Below are positions 42,879-51,558 of a stretch of DNA of 64,000 nucleotides, piece after piece (position 1 is the stretch's first letter; each line of letters starts with the position of its first letter). Position numbers and translations under genes: made by a program. This stretch comes from Mannheimia pernigra (GTDB lineage: Bacteria > Pseudomonadota > Gammaproteobacteria > Enterobacterales > Pasteurellaceae). The notes beneath the pieces were generated by a model, which saw only the letters and a list, made by a program, of their open reading frames with translations, made no database searches and was not told the DNA's origin. The stretch lies in contig NZ_CP055305.1 of the NCBI RefSeq assembly GCF_013377995.1, forward strand, positions 806,001 to 870,000, given 5' to 3'.

Positions 42879-43931
42879 ATGACAATCTCACAACTTTCCC
42901 GAAAAAACATTCAAGCCCTCACGCCCTACCAATCCGCCCGCCGATTGGGTGGCAGTGGTGATGTGTGGCTGAATGCCAATGAATATGCGGTGTCGCCAAA
43001 CTTTGGCTTAACCGACCACACGTTTAACCGCTACCCTGAGCCGCAGCCGCTGGCAGTAATTGAGGGCTATGCCCGTTATGCAGGCGTTGCCCCTGAAAAT
43101 GTGCTGGTTTCTCGTGGCGGCGATGAGAGCATTGAGCTGCTGATTCGTGCCTTTTGTGAGCCAAGTGATCAAATTCTTTACTGCCCGCCAACTTACGGAA
43201 TGTACGCCGTGAGTGCGGATACTTGTGGCATCAACACCAAAACCGTGCCGCTGACCACGGATTTTCAACTCAATCTGCCTGAAATTAAACGCAATTTGGA
43301 CGGCGTAAAAATCGTCTTCGTCTGTAGCCCGAACAATCCGACGGGCAATCTTATCAAGCGGTCAGATTTACTCGAACTTTTGCAAATCACTGCTGGCAAA
43401 GCGATTGTGGTGGTTGATGAAGCCTACATCGAATTCTGCCCTGAAGCGACGTTGGCAAACGAACTGCCGAGTTATCCGCACTTGGCGATTATCCGCACGC
43501 TTTCCAAAGCCTTTGCGTTGGCTGGCTTACGTTGTGGTTTTACTTTGGCGAATGCGGAGTTGATCGGCGTGCTGCAAAAAGTCATCGCCCCCTATCCGCT
43601 GCCTGTGCCAGTTTCCGACATTGCCGCCCAAGCCCTTTCTCCACAAGGCATTGAACAAATGCGTGAGCGCGTGGCAGAAGTGATTACCCTGCGTACCGAT
43701 TTGCAAAAAAATCTCGAAAACCTACCGCTTGTAGAAAAAGTTTTTGACAGCGAAGCCAACTATCTCTTGTTCAAATGCCAAGACGGGCAGAAAGTGTTCA
43801 AAGCGCTTTGGGATCAGGGGATTATTTTGCGGGATCAGCACAAGGCGTTGGGCTTACAAAACTGCATTCGGATTACGATTGGTACAGCAGAAGAAAATCA
43901 AAGAGTGATTGAAGCAGTCAAACAAGTGTGA
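42879..43931 (+). CDS. hisC: Histidinol-phosphate aminotransferase
   Basis: A 350-residue PLP enzyme for the seventh step of histidine synthesis. Marks are LNANEYAVSPNFG, the VDEAYIEF Asp that holds PLP, and the PLP lysine in RTLSKAFALAGLRCG. Its stop falls in the first of a series of hairpins. hisG and hisD, which usually come first, are absent from the window. Confidence 0.95.
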   Translation: MTISQLSRKNIQALTPYQSARRLGGSGDVWLNANEYAVSPNFGLTDHTFNRYPEPQPLAVIEGYARYAGVAPENVLVSRGGDESIELLIRAFCEPSDQILYCPPTYGMYAVSADTCGINTKTVPLTTDFQLNLPEIKRNLDGVKIVFVCSPNNPTGNLIKRSDLLELLQITAGKAIVVVDEAYIEFCPEATLANELPSYPHLAIIRTLSKAFALAGLRCGFTLANAELIGVLQKVIAPYPLPVPVSDIAAQALSPQGIEQMRERVAEVITLRTDLQKNLENLPLVEKVFDSEANYLLFKCQDGQKVFKALWDQGIILRDQHKALGLQNCIRITIGTAEENQRVIEAVKQV

Positions 43932-44071
43932 TGCGGAGCATCAGCACGATGCGTAACCACGGACATCGTCCGTGGATTTGCCTTGGAAATAAACGAACAA
44001 TTTTTTGAAAAAGACTTATAACCCGATGTAGAGCATCGATATTATGCGTAACCTAGCACGAGGGTGCTAGG
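43930..44071. repeat. Hairpin array between hisC and hisB
   Basis: Two tandem units of the form GATGY-nga-GCATC ... ATGCGTAACC, stem-loop. Unit 1: GATGC-gga-GCATC (43930-43942) and CCACGGAC-atc-GTCCGTGG (43957-43975). Unit 2: CGATGT-aga-GCATCG (44024-44038) and CCTAGCAC-gagg-GTGCTAGG (44052-44071). The stem sequences differ but their pairing is kept. Confidence 0.8.
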
Positions 44072-44089
44072 CAATTACAGGAGAAAAAT

Positions 44090-45178
44090 ATGCAACCCAC
44101 TCTTTTCATCGACCGTGACGGCACGTTAATTGACGAGCCGAAAACTGATTTTCAAATTGACAGCTTGGAAAAACTCAAATTCGAGAAAAACGTTATTCCT
44201 GCCTTGCTAAAACTAAAAGGCAAATACCGTTTTGTGATGGTGTCGAACCAAGACGGCTTAGGCACCAGCTCATTCCCACAGGACGATTTTGACAAACCGC
44301 ATAACGCAATGATGGCGGTGTTCAATTCACAAGGCATTGAATTTGATGAGGTATTGATTTGCCCTCACAAGCCTGAAGACGGCTGCGATTGCCGTAAACC
44401 ACACACCAAACTGCTGCAAAAATACATTGACCGCCAACTGTTCGAGCCAGCCAACAGCTTTGTGATTGGCGACCGTGCTACCGATGTGCAACTGGCGGAA
44501 AATCTCGGCATTCGTGCCTTGCAATATCACCCTGAAAAGCTGAACTGGGATTTAATCACCGAAAAACTGTTGGGCGAAGCCGTTACCAACATTGGCGACC
44601 GCACGCCACGTTATGCGGAAGTCGTGCGTAAAACCAAAGAGACTGACATCAAAGTGCAAGTCTGGCTGGACGAAACCGGCACGAACGAAATCAGCACGGG
44701 CGTGGGCTTTTTCGACCATATGCTCGACCAAATCGCCACCCACGGCGGCTTCCGAATGAACATCACCACCAAAGGCGACCTCTGGATTGACGAACACCAC
44801 ACCGTCGAAGACACCGCCCTCGCCCTCGGCACGGCGTTAAAACAAGCCATCGGCGACAAACGTGGCATCGCCCGCTTCGGCTTCGTGCTGCCGATGGACG
44901 AATGCAAAGCGGAATGTACGATGGATTTATCGGGCAGACCGTTCATCAAATTCAAAGCCGATTTCAAACGTGACAAAGTGGGTGATTTCAGCACTGAACT
45001 GACCGAACATTTCTTCCAATCCATCGCTTTTACCCTGCTCGCCACGCTCCACATCAAAGCAAAAGGCGACAACGACCACCACAAAATCGAAAGTTTGTTC
45101 AAAGTGTTTGGCAGAACGCTAAGACAGTGTATCCGCATTGAAGGGAATGAATTACCGAGTTCAAAAGGGGTGTTGTAA
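44090..45178 (+). CDS. hisB: Histidinol-phosphatase / imidazoleglycerol-phosphate dehydratase
   Basis: A 362-residue bifunctional enzyme for steps six and eight. The N-terminal HAD phosphatase has FIDRDGTLIDEP and a zinc loop (CPHKPEDGCDCRKP). The C-terminal dehydratase has STGVGFFDHMLDQIATHGG and DEHHTVEDTALALG with the metal-binding His residues. The fused form is typical of enterobacteria and Pasteurellaceae. Confidence 0.97.
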   Translation: MQPTLFIDRDGTLIDEPKTDFQIDSLEKLKFEKNVIPALLKLKGKYRFVMVSNQDGLGTSSFPQDDFDKPHNAMMAVFNSQGIEFDEVLICPHKPEDGCDCRKPHTKLLQKYIDRQLFEPANSFVIGDRATDVQLAENLGIRALQYHPEKLNWDLITEKLLGEAVTNIGDRTPRYAEVVRKTKETDIKVQVWLDETGTNEISTGVGFFDHMLDQIATHGGFRMNITTKGDLWIDEHHTVEDTALALGTALKQAIGDKRGIARFGFVLPMDECKAECTMDLSGRPFIKFKADFKRDKVGDFSTELTEHFFQSIAFTLLATLHIKAKGDNDHHKIESLFKVFGRTLRQCIRIEGNELPSSKGVL

Positions 45179-45218
45179 TTTCTCGCTTTTCCCTCTCCCA
45201 TTTATGGAACAGGGTGGA

Positions 45219-45237
45219 GAAAATCCGCAGGATTTTC
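45219..45237. repeat. Three-base-loop hairpin
   Basis: GAAAATCC-gca-GGATTTTC within a longer inverted element bounded by CCCTCTCCC / GGAGGGATAGGG, in the gap after hisB. Single uptake signal GACCGCTTGT follows at about 45290. Confidence 0.6.
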
Positions 45238-45328
45238 GGAGGGATAGGGCAAAATTGCGGTTGATTTTTGCAAAGTTTTTGGGAGAATTTGACCGCTTGT
45301 ATTCAGTATAAGTAGGGTGAGATATAAG

Positions 45329-46162
45329 ATGAAACATGAAACTCTTATCATTTATAGGACAGATAGAAAATTTGATACAAGTAGCCCTAATCAACTCAAA
45401 ATTGGAGGGAAGATCGGTTTTTTGAGAGAGATTCTATTAGTTAATTCTGATTTTTTAGAGGATGAAAAAGGGAGTTGGATTCTTAATTTTTTTAAAGGTA
45501 AGCCTTATGAGCAACATATTTATGTTAGTAGGGATGAGCTAGATTTTAAAGTATTCAAAAAGCTAACGACGGCTAGTTTTATTTGTAATAATGAATTTGG
45601 TGATGTTGATGCTGAAAAGCTATCTATATCTATCCGAGGATCTAAGTCAATTAAGAAATGTGATTTTATAGAATATCCTTCACATTATGCACATATTGAT
45701 GGCAGAGGTCTTTCATTTTTTTCGAAAATTGAAAATCAAAAAGATAACTTTTATAGACAAGTTATTTTATTATCTTTGGCTTATGCTTATCTTGGTGCGA
45801 TCGAATATATTTCCAATAATTTGTCTCAGAAAGTAAATTGTGCAAATTGCGATATTGATGAGCTTAATAAGCTGTACATTGAAGCTGCTAAATTTAACTC
45901 TATTTTCTTATTTCATCAACCAGTATTGATAGATAAAGCCAGTTTAACTGAGACATGGAAAGAAATAGATAGAGTATTTGAGATTGATGTTTCATCAAAA
46001 GAATTATTAGAACAACTATCTAATGTTCATTATATTTTAAATTTAGATTCAGAAAATAAAAGAGTGACACAAGAAAAAGAAAAGCAATCTAAACAAGAAA
46101 AATGGAATTTATGTTTTGCCATTATAGGTATTGCTCTTGCTGTTATTGAATTATTTACATAG
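45329..46162 (+). CDS. Hypothetical C-terminally anchored protein inside the his operon
   Basis: A 277-residue protein I do not recognise. The first 235 residues are soluble. A Lys/Gln-rich linker (TQEKEKQSKQEKWN) and one membrane helix (LCFAIIGIALAVIELF) end the chain. ATG 45329 is preferred over GTG 45317, with AGGGTGAG upstream. Very AT-rich codon use against its hisB and hisH neighbours marks it as acquired. It ends 7 bases before hisH, so hisH translation may be coupled to it. A defence or phage-related role would fit such cargo but is not shown by any motif. Confidence 0.6.
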   Translation: MKHETLIIYRTDRKFDTSSPNQLKIGGKIGFLREILLVNSDFLEDEKGSWILNFFKGKPYEQHIYVSRDELDFKVFKKLTTASFICNNEFGDVDAEKLSISIRGSKSIKKCDFIEYPSHYAHIDGRGLSFFSKIENQKDNFYRQVILLSLAYAYLGAIEYISNNLSQKVNCANCDIDELNKLYIEAAKFNSIFLFHQPVLIDKASLTETWKEIDRVFEIDVSSKELLEQLSNVHYILNLDSENKRVTQEKEKQSKQEKWNLCFAIIGIALAVIELFT

Positions 46163-46169
46163 GATTAAA

Positions 46170-46763
46170 ATGACAAACTTAGTAATCATCGACACAGGCT
46201 GTGCCAACCTGTCTTCGGTCAAATTTGCGTTTGACCGTCTTGGCATTCAAGCGGAGATCTCTCGTGATCTCAATAAAATCCAATCCGCCGATAAACTGTT
46301 GCTCCCCGGTGTGGGAACGGCAATCGCGGCGATGAAAAATCTGCATGATCGTCAGTTGATTGAAACGATCCAAAACGCCACCCAGCCAATGCTAGGCATC
46401 TGTTTGGGTATGCAGCTGATGACTGAATTTTCGAGCGAAGGCGATGTGGCAACGCTCGGCTTGATGAGTGGCAACACCGAACGCTTACCAAACACCGGCT
46501 TGCCCTTGCCGCATATGGGCTGGAACAAGGTCAATTACGCTAAAGATCACCCGCTTTTCCACGGCATTGAGCAAGGCAACCATTTTTATTTTGTGCATAG
46601 CTATGCGGTCAGCCCGAACGCCCACACCATCGCCACCTGCGACTACGGCGTGCCGTTTTCAGCGGCGATTGCCAATAAAAACTTCTACGGCGTACAGTTT
46701 CACCCCGAGCGTTCAGGAGCAGCAGGGACGACGTTGCTAAGGAATTTTGTGGAGAATGTCTAA
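46170..46763 (+). CDS. hisH: Imidazole glycerol phosphate synthase glutaminase subunit
   Basis: A 197-residue class I glutamine amidotransferase that feeds ammonia to HisF. The nucleophile elbow is GICLGMQLM, the catalytic His and Glu lie in GVQFHPERSG, and LLPGVGT forms the oxyanion part. Start 46170 after AGGA is preferred over 46131. Confidence 0.95.
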   Translation: MTNLVIIDTGCANLSSVKFAFDRLGIQAEISRDLNKIQSADKLLLPGVGTAIAAMKNLHDRQLIETIQNATQPMLGICLGMQLMTEFSSEGDVATLGLMSGNTERLPNTGLPLPHMGWNKVNYAKDHPLFHGIEQGNHFYFVHSYAVSPNAHTIATCDYGVPFSAAIANKNFYGVQFHPERSGAAGTTLLRNFVENV

Positions 46764-46798
46764 TTTTGCAAGTTTTTGGAAGAATTTGATCGCTTGCA

Positions 46799-46903
46799 CC
46801 CCATACGAGCCGTATGGGGCTAGATAAACCAAGCTACTCCGTAGCTTAGACAGACAGTCGCAGAGCGACTGGGATTATTCAGCCCAGCACGGCTCGTGCT
46901 GGG
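46799..46903. repeat. Array of four hairpins between hisH and hisA
   Basis: CCCCATACG-agc-CGTATGGGG (46799), AAGCTAC-tcc-GTAGCTT (46831), CAGTCG-cagag-CGACTG (46855; can close to a triloop) and CCCAGCACG-gct-CGTGCTGGG (46883). Each stem is perfect, and no stem sequence repeats another. Confidence 0.85.
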
Positions 46904-46917
46904 GACAGGAAAACAAT

Positions 46918-47667
46918 ATGAAACACTCTCAAATCATCCCCGCCCTCGATCTTATCGACGGGCAAGTGGTGCGGTTGCACCAAGGCGATTATGCCAAACA
47001 GACCACTTACAGCGATGACCCTATCGCTCAATTTGCTGATTATCTTGACCAAGGGGCGGAGCAGCTGCATTTGGTAGATTTGACCGGGGCGAAAGATCCA
47101 GCCAAACGCCAAACTGCCTTAATCGGCAACATCATTAATGCCACAAACTGCAAAATTCAAGTCGGTGGCGGTATTCGTAGCGAGCAAGATGTGGCAGATT
47201 TGCTTGCCGTTGGAGCGAACCGTGTGGTGATTGGCTCGACTGCGGTTAAACAGACTGAAATGGTGAAAGGCTGGTTTAAAAAATATGGGGCGGAAAAATT
47301 CGTGCTTGCCCTTGATGTGAATATTGACGCAAGCGGTCAAAAAATCATCGCAATTAGCGGATGGCAAGAGGCGAGTGGTGTGTTGCTCGAAGAGCTGATC
47401 GAAGACTTTCAAACGGTTGGTTTGCAGCACGTGCTTTGCACCGACATCTCTCGGGACGGCACGCTGGCTGGCTCGAATGTGGACTTATACAAAGAAATTT
47501 GTGCCAAATATCCTGAAATTCAGTTCCAATCCTCAGGCGGTATTGGCTCGCTTGCCGACATTGAAGCCTTAAAAGGCACAGGTGTGGCGGGCGTGATTGT
47601 GGGGCGAGCGTTGCTTGAAGGAAAATTTAATGTAGCGGAGGCAATAGAATGTTGGCAAAACGGATAA
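46918..47667 (+). CDS. hisA: Phosphoribosylformimino-AICAR-P isomerase
   Basis: A 249-residue TIM-barrel isomerase. The start IIPALDLIDGQVVRLHQGDY and the second catalytic Asp in CTDISRDGTLAGSN are diagnostic, with the phosphate loops QVGGGIRS and SSGGIGSL. It overlaps hisF by 19 bases. Confidence 0.97.
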   Translation: MKHSQIIPALDLIDGQVVRLHQGDYAKQTTYSDDPIAQFADYLDQGAEQLHLVDLTGAKDPAKRQTALIGNIINATNCKIQVGGGIRSEQDVADLLAVGANRVVIGSTAVKQTEMVKGWFKKYGAEKFVLALDVNIDASGQKIIAISGWQEASGVLLEELIEDFQTVGLQHVLCTDISRDGTLAGSNVDLYKEICAKYPEIQFQSSGGIGSLADIEALKGTGVAGVIVGRALLEGKFNVAEAIECWQNG

Positions 47668-48422
47668 TTCCTTGTTTGGACGTGCGTGACGGACAGGTCG
47701 TCAAAGGCGTGCAGTTTCGCAATCATGAAATTATTGGTGACATTGTGCCGCTCGCCCAGCGTTATGCAGACGAGGGTGCAGACGAGCTGGTGTTTTATGA
47801 CATCACCGCATCAAGCGACGGTCGCACGGTGGATAAAAGCTGGGTGGAGCGTGTGGCACAGGTGATTGACATTCCGTTTTGCGTGGCGGGTGGGATTAAA
47901 ACCATTGCTGATGCTGAGCAAATTTTTGCATTCGGGGCGGATAAAATTTCGATCAATTCACCAGCCCTTGCTGATCCTGATTTGATTAGCCGTTTGGCAG
48001 ATCGTTTTGGCGTGCAAGCAATCGTGGTTGGCATTGATAGCTGGTTCGAGCAAGAAACGGGCAAATACTGGGTCAATCAATACACCGGCGATGAAAAACG
48101 CACTCGCCAAACCAACTGGCAGTTGCTTGACTGGGTGGCAGAAGTGCAAAAACGTGGAGCAGGTGAAATCGTGCTGAATATGATGAACCAAGACGGTGTA
48201 CGTAATGGCTACGATTTGGTGCAGCTGAAAAAAGTGCGTGAAGTTTGCCAAGTCCCACTCATCGCCTCAGGCGGTGCAGGCGAAATGGTGCATTTCCGTG
48301 ATGCTTTTATTGATGCAAAAGTTGATGGAGCCTTGGCGGCAAGTGTGTTTCATAAGCGGATTATTGATATTGGTGAGCTGAAGGCGTATTTGGCGGCGGA
48401 AGGGGTTGAGGTTCGTAGATAA
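47649..48422 (+). CDS. hisF: Imidazole glycerol phosphate synthase cyclase subunit
   Basis: A 257-residue TIM barrel partner of HisH. The start MLAKRIIPCLDVRDGQVVKG, the catalytic Asp residues in CLDVRDG and MNQDGVRNGYD, and VPLIASGGAGEM are standard. Overlap with hisA suggests translational coupling. Confidence 0.97.
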   Translation: MLAKRIIPCLDVRDGQVVKGVQFRNHEIIGDIVPLAQRYADEGADELVFYDITASSDGRTVDKSWVERVAQVIDIPFCVAGGIKTIADAEQIFAFGADKISINSPALADPDLISRLADRFGVQAIVVGIDSWFEQETGKYWVNQYTGDEKRTRQTNWQLLDWVAEVQKRGAGEIVLNMMNQDGVRNGYDLVQLKKVREVCQVPLIASGGAGEMVHFRDAFIDAKVDGALAASVFHKRIIDIGELKAYLAAEGVEVRR

Positions 48423-48423
48423 T

Positions 48424-48476
48424 CGTAGGCGAGGGTTTTAACCCTCCCGATAGGCGAGTTGAAACTTGCCCCTACG
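48424..48476. repeat. Cruciform-like repeat after hisF
   Basis: Outer arms CGTAGG / CCTACG enclose two hairpins, GAGGGTT-tt-AACCCTC and GGCGAGTT-ga-AACTTGCC. The three-way fold resembles a small non-autonomous palindromic element. Confidence 0.7.
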
Positions 48477-48510
48477 CAAATTTTGTAAGCGGTCAAAAAA
48501 GGAGTAAAAA

Positions 48511-49251
48511 ATGCAAATATGGGATATAGTTTCCGCTTTACCAAGTCAGTGGAAAACGATAGCCGATTGGTTGGTTACCCAAAATAATCCGCCAAAATCT
48601 TATTCTCTTTTTCCCTTTAATTCAGAGGCTGAATTATTGGTATTTAAAAAAGATTTTCAAAAAGCACTTGGCATATCTTTAGGAAAATATGTGCGTTTAA
48701 GACGTGTTGATTATTTATTACATCAAATCAACGAAAAGTTTAAACAAACCTTAAGTGCTAATTATATTGAGACTCCTTTGGGTGAAATGTTAGCCATATT
48801 CTCGGAAAAAGGCTTGTGTTTATTAGAGTTCTGCGATAGAAAAATGTTAGAAAGCGAGCTGTTGGCTTTACAAAAAAATCTCAAAGCGAATTTTATTTTT
48901 CAAACCACCGAACAAAGTATTCAACTTACGCAAGAGCTTAGTGAATATTTTGCTGGAGAAAGAAAAAATTTTAGCATTCCTCTTGATATTATTGGCACAG
49001 AATTTCAAAAAAGTGTTTGGCAAGCGTTACTGAATATTCCTTATGGGTCAACCAGCAGCTATAAATTGCAAGCAGAGTCTATGGGTAAACTCAGTGCGAT
49101 TAGAGCCATAGCTGCAGCTAATGGGCGAAATCAAATTTCTATTATTATTCCTTGCCATCGTGTGATAGGTAGCGATGGTGATTTAGTAGGTTATGGCGGT
49201 GGAGTTGATCGAAAGAGAGCCTTATTGAAATTAGAAAAGACTTTTAATTAA
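48511..49251 (+). CDS. Ada-like methylated-DNA-protein cysteine methyltransferase
   Basis: A 246-residue protein. The C-terminal 165 residues are an O6-alkylguanine transferase with the acceptor IIPCHRVIGSDG and the Tyr/Arg helix (IAAANGRNQISI). The N-terminal 80 residues keep what looks like the second half of an AraC-type helix-turn-helix (FKKDFQKALGISLGKYVRLR), as in Ada without its first methyl-accepting domain. It removes alkyl groups from DNA and may also regulate. Placed between hisF and hisIE, it is not a usual his operon member. Confidence 0.88.
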   Translation: MQIWDIVSALPSQWKTIADWLVTQNNPPKSYSLFPFNSEAELLVFKKDFQKALGISLGKYVRLRRVDYLLHQINEKFKQTLSANYIETPLGEMLAIFSEKGLCLLEFCDRKMLESELLALQKNLKANFIFQTTEQSIQLTQELSEYFAGERKNFSIPLDIIGTEFQKSVWQALLNIPYGSTSSYKLQAESMGKLSAIRAIAAANGRNQISIIIPCHRVIGSDGDLVGYGGGVDRKRALLKLEKTFN

Positions 49252-49273
49252 TGACCAATAGAGAGAAGTGAAC

Positions 49274-49909
49274 ATGCAAAATATTGATTGGCAAAAAGTG
49301 GACGGTTTATTGCCCGTTATCGTCCAAAATGCCCAAACCTGCGAAGTGTTAATGCTTGGCTATATGAACGCCGAAGCCCTAGAAAAAACGCTCAATGAAA
49401 AACGAGTGACGTTCTACTCTCGCACCAAGCAACGCTTATGGACAAAAGGTGAAACCTCGGGCAATTTTTTGAATGTGGTGGATTTCAGCCTTGATTGCGA
49501 CAACGATACCCTGCTCATTCTTGCTAATCCGATTGGTGAAACTTGTCACACCGGGGCAGAGAGCTGTTTTCATCAATTTGAACAAGAACAGCCCGATTGG
49601 ATCTTTTTCTCTAAATTCGAGCGAATGATCGCAGAGCGTAAAAATGCGGATCCAGATAGTTCTTATACGGCTAAACTTTACGCCAAAGGCACGCCGAAAA
49701 TTGCTCAAAAAGTGGGAGAAGAAGCGGTGGAGAGCGTGATTGCAGCAATGAAAAATGATCGGGAAGAGTTAGTAAGCGAAGTGGCGGATCTGGCTTACCA
49801 TTTAACGGTGTTATTGCACAACGCAGATCTCTCTTGGGCGGAAGTGAATGCAAAATTGAAAGAACGCCATAAAGGGATTGGCTTGCACCCTGAGGGTTCA
49901 AATAAATAA
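49274..49909 (+). CDS. hisI: Phosphoribosyl-AMP cyclohydrolase / phosphoribosyl-ATP pyrophosphatase
   Basis: A 211-residue bifunctional HisIE enzyme for steps two and three. The HisI half has MLGYMNAEAL, FYSRTKQRLWTKGETSGN and the zinc Cys of DCDNDT / GETCHTGAESCF. The HisE half has KIAQKVGEEAVESVIAA. Start ATG 49274 rather than GTG 49268. Last his gene of the operon. Confidence 0.95.
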   Translation: MQNIDWQKVDGLLPVIVQNAQTCEVLMLGYMNAEALEKTLNEKRVTFYSRTKQRLWTKGETSGNFLNVVDFSLDCDNDTLLILANPIGETCHTGAESCFHQFEQEQPDWIFFSKFERMIAERKNADPDSSYTAKLYAKGTPKIAQKVGEEAVESVIAAMKNDREELVSEVADLAYHLTVLLHNADLSWAEVNAKLKERHKGIGLHPEGSNK

Positions 49910-49912
49910 AGC

Positions 49913-49979
49913 ACAAGCGGTCGAATTTCTTCTATTTTTTACAAATTGCAAAAAATCATCGGAATTTGACCGCTTGTTT
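49913..49979. terminator. Paired uptake signals at the his operon end
   Basis: ACAAGCGGTCGAATTTCTTC ... GAATTTGACCGCTTGTTTT, an inverted pair of signals with long arms between convergent hisI and hslO. Confidence 0.75.
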
Positions 49980-49990
49980 TAGTAGAGAGA

Positions 49991-50884
49991 TTAATTTAAG
50001 CCTAATTGACTTAATTTTTCTGCTTCTTCTTTAAAGCCTTCAATCGCTGTTTTATCAAAGAAATATTGGGTGCCGCAGCATTCGCATTGCATATCGATCA
50101 CGCCTTGTTTTTCCGCTAACATCTCGTCGATTTCGTCTGCTGGCACGAGCAGTAATGCCGAGCCTGAACGCTCTCTTGAGCAGCCGCATTTGAACTCGGT
50201 ATCTTGTGGCGGATAGATTTCCACTTGTTCTTCGTGGTAGAGGCGGTAAAGCAATTCCTCTGCTTCCAAGCCGAATAATTCTTCGTCTTTTACCGTTTCA
50301 GTTAAGGTGGCTAAATGCTCGAAATCATCACGAGTTCCTGTGCCATCTGGCATAATTTGTAGCAACATTCCAGCCGCCACTGCTTTGCCATCATATTCGC
50401 CGTTGCGAATAATTAGGTGCGTTTGTAGCTGTTCTGAACGCTCAAAATAATCTTCCAAACATTCACGAATCGTGGGTTTATCTAAGGCAATTACGCCTTG
50501 ATAGCGTTCGCCATCTGTTGGGATAATCGAAATGACCAACACGCCGTTGCCTAGCATCTCTGCTAATGTGGCATTGTCTGGAATGTCTGCTTGAACACGG
50601 GCTAAAGCACGTAGTTGTTGATTATCGTTGCCGTTTACCACCGCTAATTTTAACGGGCCATCGCCTTGAATTTGCACGGTGATCGTGCCGTTAAATTTCA
50701 TTGTGGCGGTTAAAAGGCTGGTGGCAACGAGCATTTCGCCGAGCAAATTTTGCACGGCTTTGGGATAGGCGTGGGTGTTGAGCGTTTCCGTGAACGTATT
50801 ATTTAAACGCACCCATTCGCCACGCACCGCACGATCTTTGAATAAATAGCGATAGAGTTTGTCGTTGTCTTTGGTGTAGTTCAT
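49991..50884 (-). CDS. hslO: Redox-regulated chaperone Hsp33
   Basis: A 297-residue holdase activated by oxidation. The C-terminal zinc site is CGCS ... CECCG (C-x-C and C-x-x-C). Start ATG 50884 (MNYTKDNDKLYRYLF) matches the family; an upstream start at 50932 would add 16 odd residues over an uptake signal. It follows hslR in the same direction, as in E. coli. Confidence 0.95.
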   Translation of the reverse strand: MNYTKDNDKLYRYLFKDRAVRGEWVRLNNTFTETLNTHAYPKAVQNLLGEMLVATSLLTATMKFNGTITVQIQGDGPLKLAVVNGNDNQQLRALARVQADIPDNATLAEMLGNGVLVISIIPTDGERYQGVIALDKPTIRECLEDYFERSEQLQTHLIIRNGEYDGKAVAAGMLLQIMPDGTGTRDDFEHLATLTETVKDEELFGLEAEELLYRLYHEEQVEIYPPQDTEFKCGCSRERSGSALLLVPADEIDEMLAEKQGVIDMQCECCGTQYFFDKTAIEGFKEEAEKLSQLGLN

Positions 50885-50898
50885 TGTGATTCCTCGTT

Positions 50899-50987
50899 GC
50901 AAGCGGTCGATTTTGGCTGAAAATTTGCACATTTTTGTGGAAATGTAACCGCTTGTAAAAATAAAAGGTGAGCCAACTGCTCACCGC
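50899..50987. terminator. Paired uptake signals and hairpin between hslR and hslO
   Basis: GCAAGCGGTCGATTTT ... TGTAACCGCTTGTA (50899-50956), then GGTGAGC-caact-GCTCACC (50968-50987). The second hairpin can end hslR transcription on the minus strand. Confidence 0.6.
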
Positions 50988-51048
50988 TGTAAGATGCTCT
51001 CAATATAAGGATTATTTTTTTGATTGCAAGGGCAAATTCATTCGGTAA

Positions 51049-51459
51049 TTAGCCAAATTCTTGTTCTTTGAATTTGATTAACTCTCTCCGCTCTTTTTTG
51101 TTTGGACGGCGATCTGGGTGTGGCATAGAAAGGGCATTTGCTTTACGGGCAAATGCCATTGCCTCACGGTGCTTGACGCTTTTTTCCGTTTCTTGATAGA
51201 GCAGTTGTGCCTCTAAGGCTCCGCGTCGTTGGTCGTTTAATGCCAACACTTCGATCTCTTTTTCTTCGTTGCCTTGACGGAGTTTGATGGTTGCACCAAT
51301 TTCTACCGCTTTACTTACTTTCGCTCGTTGCCCGTTATAATGCACTTTTCCACCTTCAATCATCGCCTTTGCAATGGTGCGTGTTTTGTAAAAGCGAGCT
51401 GCCCAAAGCCATTTGTCTAAACGGATTTCCTGTTTTTCTTTTTCGTTTTTATTTTTCAT
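51049..51459 (-). CDS. hslR: Ribosome-associated heat shock protein Hsp15
   Basis: A 136-residue S4-domain protein that binds stalled 50S subunits carrying peptidyl-tRNA. The S4 fold begins IRLDKWLWAARFYKTRTIAK and the basic C-terminal tail (HPDRRPNKKERRELIKFK) is typical. ATG 51459 is preferred to the upstream TTG. Confidence 0.93.
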   Translation of the reverse strand: MKNKNEKEKQEIRLDKWLWAARFYKTRTIAKAMIEGGKVHYNGQRAKVSKAVEIGATIKLRQGNEEKEIEVLALNDQRRGALEAQLLYQETEKSVKHREAMAFARKANALSMPHPDRRPNKKERRELIKFKEQEFG

Positions 51460-51558
51460 TTTCTGCCTTAAAATCAAAACAATAGTTGAAATATTAGAGC
51501 AAAAATGTGTTTTTTCAACTAAAATGAAAACACACCCTAATAAAAAGGTGAGAGAAAA

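Noticed and set aside
45329..46162. A histidine-biosynthesis gene that completes the operon
   Set aside because: No catalytic motif of hisG or hisD is present, and the C-terminal membrane helix does not fit either.
51291..51485. Plus-strand ORF opposite hslR
   Set aside because: It lies opposite a clear conserved gene and has no family resemblance.
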